Assembly: GCF_007860135.1 (NCBI RefSeq)
Contig: NZ_SJPV01000018.1
Span: forward strand, 1-64,000
Origin: Novipirellula artificiosorum
GTDB lineage: Bacteria > Planctomycetota > Planctomycetia > Pirellulales > Pirellulaceae
Reading direction: 5' to 3'
DNA: 64,000 nt
The translations under genes and the position numbers were made by a program. The notes beneath the pieces were generated by a model. The model was not told where the DNA came from. It saw only the letters and a program-made list of their open reading frames with translations, and ran no database searches. The number at the start of each line of letters is the position of its first letter. The stretch's first letter is position 1. Positions 58,279-64,000 of the stretch are shown here, piece after piece.

Positions 58279-61200
58279 CTACTCATTCTCGTTCACTTTC
58301 GTTGGTGATTGAGACTTGATCTCCTCCCATTGGAAGCACGCACCGCCCTTGCGATCCGGTCGTGGTCCACTTGCAGAAACTTCCACCGAAGCTGGTTCTT
58401 TGGGAGATGTATTCAAATAGCGATGGTTGACGAGCGACATCAACATCGTGTCACCTCGCATCAGGTTGATCCACTGGAAGGTCTCTGCATCACGGGGCTT
58501 TGCATCCGCCAGATCCTTCAAAACCACACCGTCAGAGGATGCAGAAACGTATCGGTCTTTCGTTGCCTTTAACGCAACGCGTCCCAACCCCAGATCGACG
58601 ACTTGGAACCGAAAACGGTCCTGGTTCGCATCCGCTGAATCCGCAGCGATGTTGACCAGCGAAGTGCCCTGAGAGTCCGCCGCCAAAAAACTGCCGTCGG
58701 CCCCGCTGGTTAAGGTGACGGTTTTTCCGAGCGGAATCGTGCGTTCGATACCCCGCGCACGCGGTTCTTGCACCGAGTAATTATCAAAGTCGGCGTAGCC
58801 ACCAGGCTCGCCTGACGTGTTGAAATTGAACAGAGCCGGGCGTACTCCTTGGAAAGTCCGCAATTGAAATATCATGGTAAACGGCTCTCCTAAAAGAGTG
58901 AATTCCTTGCCGTCAGCACTCCAGCTAAACACGGCCTGATCGTTATCGAAATTGCAATGTACGCGGAGCCAAAGATGACTTGGCGGATCGACCGAAAACT
59001 CGGTCGCCTGCCCTTCTGGAGCAGCGGGATCGGCGCGGCGCCCACCGCGACGAGTATTCGATTCAAACTTTTGCAACCTCATTCCGTCGGCGGTTTTTAC
59101 GACGCCAACCCAAGCATACGGAGAACTCAGCAGTGCCAATCCGGCCGTGTCCCCGTCGACGAGGCCCGATGTATCGAGTTCCACCGTCATGATTGACTCG
59201 GGTCCGGGCGGCCGTTGGCAAAGGCTGTTGCGGGCTGAATAGAAATCCGACGCGGGGAGCGAATGCAGGCGCAGCACGCCCGGCCTCTCGGTGATCGACC
59301 ATTTGCTGTCATCGGGCACATGATTCCATTGCCAGTGCGGATTCAACTTATCGCCTTGGAAGTCATCATCGTGAATGAATGTGGGTTTCGGTTCTTGAAG
59401 GTAGCCCGTGTCGGGTTTGACCCAGGTGTTAGGGGCCTTTCGCAAATTGCCGGGCAGTCCAATCAACGGAAATCCGTCGCTCCAAGTGACTGGCACCAAC
59501 GAGACCATGCGTCCAGCGCTACCATGGTCGGACATGATGATGCTCCACCACTGGCCCGAAGGTGTGTCGACAATGCCGCCCTGATGAAGCCACAAACCTC
59601 GATCACTGGGTTGAGCGTGATCAGGAGCCGCAGCGGTCACGCCGAGCGCTTCGCCTTGCACCATGCGTTCCACCTTCCAAGGCCCATCAATGGAATCCGC
59701 AACCGCAACCATTTGATCGACTGGACCGCCGGGAATCGCGGAGACATCGACATACTTGCCGTTGATCTTGTAGAGGTGGTGACCTTCGCCCATCTGGCCA
59801 ACCAGTTCGTGGCGGACTTCGGGAACAAACGCTCTTAGGTCCGGTGTCAATTCTTCGATCGGGTAGGGGCTGTGCGCACCAGAGATGATGTAGACTTTGC
59901 CGTCATCATCAAACAGTACCGACATGTCGTGCCGACTTGGAAGTTGGTTGCGTTCCCACGGGCCTTCGATCGACTTGGAGCGAAAGACTTGCAGGCCTAA
60001 GCCATTGATGTTGGTGAAAACATAGAATGTGCCGTTGTGGTATCGCAGGCAGGGCGCCCAGATGCCACGACCATAAATGTCCCCATCTTCGAGCCGGAAG
60101 GCTGGGCCGAAGTCAAGCCGATCGAGACAGTAGCCGACGAGTTCCCAATTGACGAGATCCTTCGAGTGCATCAACTGGACGCCAGGGTTCATGTGCATCG
60201 TCGTGCCGGCTAGGTAATAGTCCTCGCCAACGCGTATGACATCAGGATCCTCAAATTCCTCGTAGAACAATGGGTTTGAGTAAGTGCCGTTTCCGTTGTC
60301 GGCAGTCCACGCTCGAAGTGCTGCCGATGTCTGATCAATCTTCGTCTCGCTCTGCCGCAACAGGCTGTATATGGCATCGAAGACCGGTTTAGGTTGCCGG
60401 TCACGATCAAATAGTAGGGGATAGTTCGTTCGATTCCAGGGAAAGTCGTTCAGCCAGCTTTGGCCATCATGAAGATTCCAAAACGAAACTCGTACGATCA
60501 TATCTTGATACTCGTCGAATAGCTTGAACAGCTCAATGTACTGCTGAATCTGTTGCTGCTCGACCTCCGACGGCAAACCATCGCGGTACGGATCATACTT
60601 CGACAATTCCTCGCGATACTTACCCTCCTCGGCCCACCAACGCCCGCGAGTCACAACGTCAATATCGAGCTCAGACACGACGACTTTCATCCCCAGCTTC
60701 CTCAGTTCATCGAACGTCTCACGTAGCTGCGGCAATGATTCGTCGCCGAGTTCAAAGTGTCCCTGCATACCATAGGCGTCGACAGGAACGTTTTGCTCTT
60801 TGAGTTTCGTCAGCAACTCGATCATCTTTTCTCGCTTCCCGGCTTTGTGGCAGTTGTAATCGTTGTAGATCAGCATCGCCGTTGGGTCATTCGCGTGAGC
60901 AGTACGAAAAGCTGTGGCAATGAACTCAAGGTCCGTGGTGCGAGAGTAAATCGAATCTCGAAGTAAGCCGTCGCTCCCGTCGCTGAGCGCTTCGTTGACG
61001 ACGTCCCACATCGTTGCGGTGTCCGCATAACGCTGGACCACCGTCGCGACGTGATTCTCGATTCGTTTCAATAGTGTCTCGCGTGACACCGGCTGCCCGT
61101 TCTCCTCCATCATCCAAGCATCGGTGCGATCGTCTTTGGCCCAGACGAGGCAATGCCCGACCACTTCCAACTGGTTCTGTTTCGCAAACTCGACAAATCG

Positions 61201-61488
61201 GTCTGGTGCATCAAACCGCCATTGGTTTTCAGCGGGATGAATGCTTTGCGCCTTCATGCAGTTTTCGGGCGTGATGATTTCAAACTGCTCACGAATCAGC
61301 GCCGCATCCGCCGGATTCTGTAGCACCCGGTGGCTAACTCCGACACCGATTTTGTAGCGGTTTCCAATCACCTGTTTGAGTGAACGTGCGTTCGGCGAAG
61401 ATTCGGGGACACTGGTTTGAGCAAACGCTGCGACGGCACTTAAAATGATGCCAAGCAGGTTGGCGATGCTGAACAGATAGCGAGACAT
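58279..61488 (-). CDS. Bifunctional GH10 xylanase / GH43 beta-xylosidase-like protein
   Basis: A 1069-residue secreted protein with signal peptide to 'AAFAQ'. The GH10 domain (about 35-375) has acid/base Glu166 in 'WDVVNEALSD' and nucleophile Glu273 in 'VVVSELDIDV'. The GH43 domain (about 400-700) has 'FEDPDVIRVGEDYYLAGTT' (catalytic base in the DPD motif), 'WAPCLRYHNGTFYVFTNING' and 'GGIVDTPSGQWWSIIMSDHG'. A concanavalin-like beta-xylosidase C-terminal domain follows to about 900, then a beta-trefoil-like region. It would cut xylan internally and release xylose or arabinose. It is divergent from a MarR gene, which probably regulates it. Confidence 0.93.
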   Translation of the reverse strand: MSRYLFSIANLLGIILSAVAAFAQTSVPESSPNARSLKQVIGNRYKIGVGVSHRVLQNPADAALIREQFEIITPENCMKAQSIHPAENQWRFDAPDRFVEFAKQNQLEVVGHCLVWAKDDRTDAWMMEENGQPVSRETLLKRIENHVATVVQRYADTATMWDVVNEALSDGSDGLLRDSIYSRTTDLEFIATAFRTAHANDPTAMLIYNDYNCHKAGKREKMIELLTKLKEQNVPVDAYGMQGHFELGDESLPQLRETFDELRKLGMKVVVSELDIDVVTRGRWWAEEGKYREELSKYDPYRDGLPSEVEQQQIQQYIELFKLFDEYQDMIVRVSFWNLHDGQSWLNDFPWNRTNYPLLFDRDRQPKPVFDAIYSLLRQSETKIDQTSAALRAWTADNGNGTYSNPLFYEEFEDPDVIRVGEDYYLAGTTMHMNPGVQLMHSKDLVNWELVGYCLDRLDFGPAFRLEDGDIYGRGIWAPCLRYHNGTFYVFTNINGLGLQVFRSKSIEGPWERNQLPSRHDMSVLFDDDGKVYIISGAHSPYPIEELTPDLRAFVPEVRHELVGQMGEGHHLYKINGKYVDVSAIPGGPVDQMVAVADSIDGPWKVERMVQGEALGVTAAAPDHAQPSDRGLWLHQGGIVDTPSGQWWSIIMSDHGSAGRMVSLVPVTWSDGFPLIGLPGNLRKAPNTWVKPDTGYLQEPKPTFIHDDDFQGDKLNPHWQWNHVPDDSKWSITERPGVLRLHSLPASDFYSARNSLCQRPPGPESIMTVELDTSGLVDGDTAGLALLSSPYAWVGVVKTADGMRLQKFESNTRRGGRRADPAAPEGQATEFSVDPPSHLWLRVHCNFDNDQAVFSWSADGKEFTLLGEPFTMIFQLRTFQGVRPALFNFNTSGEPGGYADFDNYSVQEPRARGIERTIPLGKTVTLTSGADGSFLAADSQGTSLVNIAADSADANQDRFRFQVVDLGLGRVALKATKDRYVSASSDGVVLKDLADAKPRDAETFQWINLMRGDTMLMSLVNHRYLNTSPKEPASVEVSASGPRPDRKGGACFQWEEIKSQSPTKVNENE

Positions 61489-61566
61489 GTTGTACCTGAA
61501 AGATAATGTTGCACTCCAAGACCTTAATCGCTTGCAAGCGGTCGTCTGACAGCATACGCTAATTGG

Positions 61567-61578
61567 TGCGTGTACGCA
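61567..61578. promoter_or_regulatory. Candidate MarR operator
   Basis: TGCGT-GT-ACGCA is a short dyad in the 112-bp divergent gap between the GH10-GH43 gene and the MarR gene, 23 bp before the MarR start. Position and symmetry suit an autoregulatory site. No second copy was found in the gap. Confidence 0.45.
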
Positions 61579-61600
61579 CTATATTTACCCAAAGATTTTC

Positions 61601-62041
61601 ATGACGGACAAAAGCAAACTTCCCCTCGCTCTACGTTCGGCCTATTTTGCGCTTCACCGGCGGACAGAGGCGGCATTTGTTCAGTATGGCGTCACGGCGG
61701 ATCAGTTCGTATTGCTTGCCACGCTTTCACGAGGTGACGCTTTGACCCAACGCGAACTGGCTCGTCGAATGCCGTCGGACCCAAGCACAGTGCGGGCCAT
61801 GCTGGTGCTACTGGAAAAGAAAGGACTCGTTCGTCGCGAACGGCATCCGACGGATTCTCGCGCTCGGACGGCGGCACTGACCGCGAAGGGGAAGCGAAAA
61901 TTTCAGCAGCTATGGAAAGCGGGCGAATCGATTCGCGCAGAGATGTTTGAATCGTTTGATGCAGATGAGGGCAAAACACTTCTCCGACTGTTGAACCAAG
62001 TTACTGAGTCACTCAATACGGAATCCGTTCCAACTCCATAA
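61601..62041 (+). CDS. MarR-family transcriptional regulator
   Basis: 146 residues with the winged HTH 'LTQRELARRMPSDPSTVRAM', wing 'GLVRRERHPTDSRARTAALT' and dimerisation helices at both ends. It lies between and next to two xylan-active genes, one divergent and one directly downstream (9 bp), so it probably responds to a breakdown product such as a hydroxycinnamate released by the esterase (inference from known MarR ligands). Confidence 0.92.
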   Translation: MTDKSKLPLALRSAYFALHRRTEAAFVQYGVTADQFVLLATLSRGDALTQRELARRMPSDPSTVRAMLVLLEKKGLVRRERHPTDSRARTAALTAKGKRKFQQLWKAGESIRAEMFESFDADEGKTLLRLLNQVTESLNTESVPTP

Positions 62042-62050
62042 AGACAGATC

Positions 62051-64000
62051 ATGCAAAAACTCCCCAAGGCAATGTCAAAGTATTCTTTTTGTCTGCCCCA
62101 TCGAGCAGCGATCACTTTCCTCTCGTTGGCGGCCCTGATCGTGCTGACGGACGTCCAATGGGCTTCATCCCAAGAGCCGAATTCTCAGCAACGGGCTGCC
62201 GGTCGTCGCGGTGGATTCGGCAGCCCAATCGAACTTGGGCCGGATGACGTTGCTGCTTATGACGCCCCGCCGCAAGGATTCAAAAACGAGCGTGACGACG
62301 TGCCTCATGGCAAGTTGGAAATGATCGAGTACATATCGAAGACCGTCGGCACAACTCGCAACATGCAGGTCTACACGCCCCCAGCTTACACGGCGGACAA
62401 GAAGTATCCGGTGCTCTATTTGCTGCACGGCATCGGTGGTGACGAGACCGAGTGGCAACGATTTGCATCGCCCAATGTGATCCTCGACAACCTCATAGCC
62501 GAGGGCAAAGCCGTGCCAATGATCGTGGTGATGCCAAACGGCCGAGCACAGGAGAACGATCGGGCCGAGGGAAACGTGATGGCAAGTGCTGCTGCCTTCG
62601 CCGTTTTTGAGCGTGACTTGTTGGACGATGTGATTCCAGCGATCGAATCCAAGTATTCAGTCGATACCCGACGTGAAATGCGTGCAATCGCCGGGCTTTC
62701 GATGGGTGGCGGTCAGTCGTTTAATTTTGGACTCGGTAATCTCGACACCTTCGCTTGGGTCGGGCCTTTCTCTGCAGCGCCCAACACGAAGCCAGTCGAG
62801 GCATTGATTCCGAACGTTGACGATGCCAAGACCAAGCTGAAACTGCTGTGGATTTCCTGTGGAAACAAAGATGGACTGATCCGTATCAGTCAGAACATCC
62901 ATCAGTTCTTGAAGAAGAACGAAATCGATCATGTCTGGCATGTCGACGGTCATGGCCACGATCCGCAGCACTGGAGCAGCAGTTTGTACTGGTTCGCACA
63001 AAGTGTTTTCCAGGACAATAAGCCCACCCAAGTTAAACAAGAAGCTGCAACAATTCCCTCTAAAGCAACCGACACTCTGAAAACGGTGTTCAAAGACGAC
63101 TTTTTAGTTGGTACCGCAGTGAATCGGTCCATCACAACAGGGCGAGGGTTTCGACGCACGCCCGAGGAAGTTCAAAGCGATATCGAACTCGTCAAAAAAC
63201 ACTTCAACCAGATCGTATCGGAAAACGATATGAAATGGCAGATGATTCATCCGCGACCGGGGGCCAATGGTTACGACTTTGAAGTCGCCGATGCATTGGT
63301 GGATTTTGCAGCTCGCAACGACATGATGGTAGCTGGCCATACGCTTGTCTGGCATTCGCAAACGCCTAACTGGGTTTTCGAAGGAACAGAGGTGCCGGCC
63401 GATGTGCTCGATCGTGTTAACGACCCTAGCATTCGGGACAGCGGGCAGCGTGGATTTGGCCGCTTTCGCGGTTTCGACCTCAACGGCCCACGTGCGTCGA
63501 GGGAAGAGTTGCTGGACCGAATGCGTGAACACATTCACACAGTCGTTGGCCGCTACAAGGGAAAAATCAAGGTTTGGGATGTCGTCAACGAAGCGATCTC
63601 CGACAACGGTCCAGATATCTTGCGCCGATCGCCGTGGTCAGTGATTATTGGTCCGGACTTCATCGCGAAGGCGTTTGAGTACGCTCACGAAGCGGACGCG
63701 GATGCGATTCTCCGCTACAACGACTATGGCTTGGAGAATCCGGAAAAGCGGCGAAAACTGATCGAGTTGATCAAGTCACTTCAGGAAAAGAATGTTCCCG
63801 TTATGGCGATTGGCTCGCAGACGCATTGCAACGTTTCGATCTCCTTTGGAACCATGGATAACGCCTTGACCGAAATGAAATCACTCGGACTTCCCATCCA
63901 CATTACCGAACTCGATGTCAATTCTGCCGTCGCAGGCCAACGCGGCTTCGGTGCTGACATTAACTCCAATGCACAATCCACCGAAGGCGGTTTGGTAAGC
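62051..64000 (+). CDS. CE1 feruloyl-esterase-like / GH10 xylanase fusion, continues beyond the window
   Basis: The frame is open for 650 codons to the right edge. After a signal peptide (about 1-41) comes an esterase D-type alpha/beta hydrolase. Its 'PVLYLLHGIGGDETEWQRFA' is followed by the nucleophile elbow G-L-S-M-G-G with Ser217 and the His segment 'HVDGHGHDPQHW'. From about 345 a GH10 domain follows: 'NDMKWQMIHPRPGANGYDFE', acid/base Glu514 in 'WDVVNEAISD' and nucleophile Glu620 in 'HITELDVNS'. Such fusions remove ferulate side chains and cut the xylan backbone. The gene follows the MarR gene by 9 bp. Confidence 0.92.
   Translation, partial: MQKLPKAMSKYSFCLPHRAAITFLSLAALIVLTDVQWASSQEPNSQQRAAGRRGGFGSPIELGPDDVAAYDAPPQGFKNERDDVPHGKLEMIEYISKTVGTTRNMQVYTPPAYTADKKYPVLYLLHGIGGDETEWQRFASPNVILDNLIAEGKAVPMIVVMPNGRAQENDRAEGNVMASAAAFAVFERDLLDDVIPAIESKYSVDTRREMRAIAGLSMGGGQSFNFGLGNLDTFAWVGPFSAAPNTKPVEALIPNVDDAKTKLKLLWISCGNKDGLIRISQNIHQFLKKNEIDHVWHVDGHGHDPQHWSSSLYWFAQSVFQDNKPTQVKQEAATIPSKATDTLKTVFKDDFLVGTAVNRSITTGRGFRRTPEEVQSDIELVKKHFNQIVSENDMKWQMIHPRPGANGYDFEVADALVDFAARNDMMVAGHTLVWHSQTPNWVFEGTEVPADVLDRVNDPSIRDSGQRGFGRFRGFDLNGPRASREELLDRMREHIHTVVGRYKGKIKVWDVVNEAISDNGPDILRRSPWSVIIGPDFIAKAFEYAHEADADAILRYNDYGLENPEKRRKLIELIKSLQEKNVPVMAIGSQTHCNVSISFGTMDNALTEMKSLGLPIHITELDVNSAVAGQRGFGADINSNAQSTEGGLVS

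Noticed and set aside
1..64000. CRISPR arrays, rRNA genes and complete tRNA genes
   Set aside because: No regular spaced repeats, rRNA-like sequence or full cloverleaf was seen in reading both strands; a covariance-model scan could still find something I missed.

Overview
The window reads as chromosomal DNA of a marine planctomycete of the Rhodopirellula/Rubripirellula type. This is an inference from gene content: secreted sulfatases, a DUF1559 prepilin-like protein, a Tat-exported Gfo/Idh/MocA oxidoreductase, a MoxR-DUF58-transglutaminase operon, a Tad pilus locus with ATGA-type gene overlaps, many lipoproteins, and GC-rich dispersed palindromes that also sit inside genes.

Layout. 1-9.6 kb: the end of an OmpH/Skp-like gene, a MITE-like element, a LamB-like porin, a frameshifted TetR regulator, and a set of two DUF1254 proteins (one truncated) around an arylsulfatase. 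9.6-19.7 kb is a decayed, mobile-element-rich stretch. It holds a frameshifted Ntn-hydrolase gene, a 3'-truncated group II intron abutting a sulfatase-DUF4345 operon, a second group II intron with a domain V but a frameshifted reverse transcriptase, and a collapsed ThiF (E1-like) module. That module ends in a good terminator, followed by 10-bp tandem repeats and a tRNA-like 3' end.

19.7-43.6 kb is the best-preserved part. On the minus strand lie a DUF1559/lipoprotein pair and an operon of DUF58, a transglutaminase-like membrane protein, MoxR, a His-rich lipoprotein and an ArsP/YraQ-type permease. Two divergent Cys/His-rich secreted paralogues follow. The plus strand then carries a nearly complete Tad (Flp) pilus locus: pilin, TadV, a His-rich coiled-coil protein, TadE, CpaB, TadG, CpaE, TadA, TadB, TadC, a DUF192 protein, the CpaC secretin and two lipoproteins. 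Three genes here carry in-frame insertions of palindromic repeats.

43.6-64 kb is a polysaccharide-degradation region. It contains an agarase-like/glycosidase protein cut off at an IS21 IstB remnant, a GH67/GH20-like enzyme, GH29 and GH95 fucosidases, and the N-terminal stub of a beta-helix lyase. After the second MITE copy come several chimeric or deleted genes: a MscS remnant, a receiver-MarR fusion and a flavodoxin with an internal deletion. Next are a Gfo/Idh/MocA oxidoreductase and a xylan cluster: a GH10-GH43 protein divergent from a MarR regulator, which is followed by a CE1-GH10 protein running off the right edge.

The strongest unusual signals are the two MITE copies with 8-bp target duplications, the in-frame repeat insertions in pilus and MoxR-operon genes, single-base frameshifts in at least three genes, the ThiF-module relic, and the concentration of His/Cys-rich exported proteins around the Tad locus.
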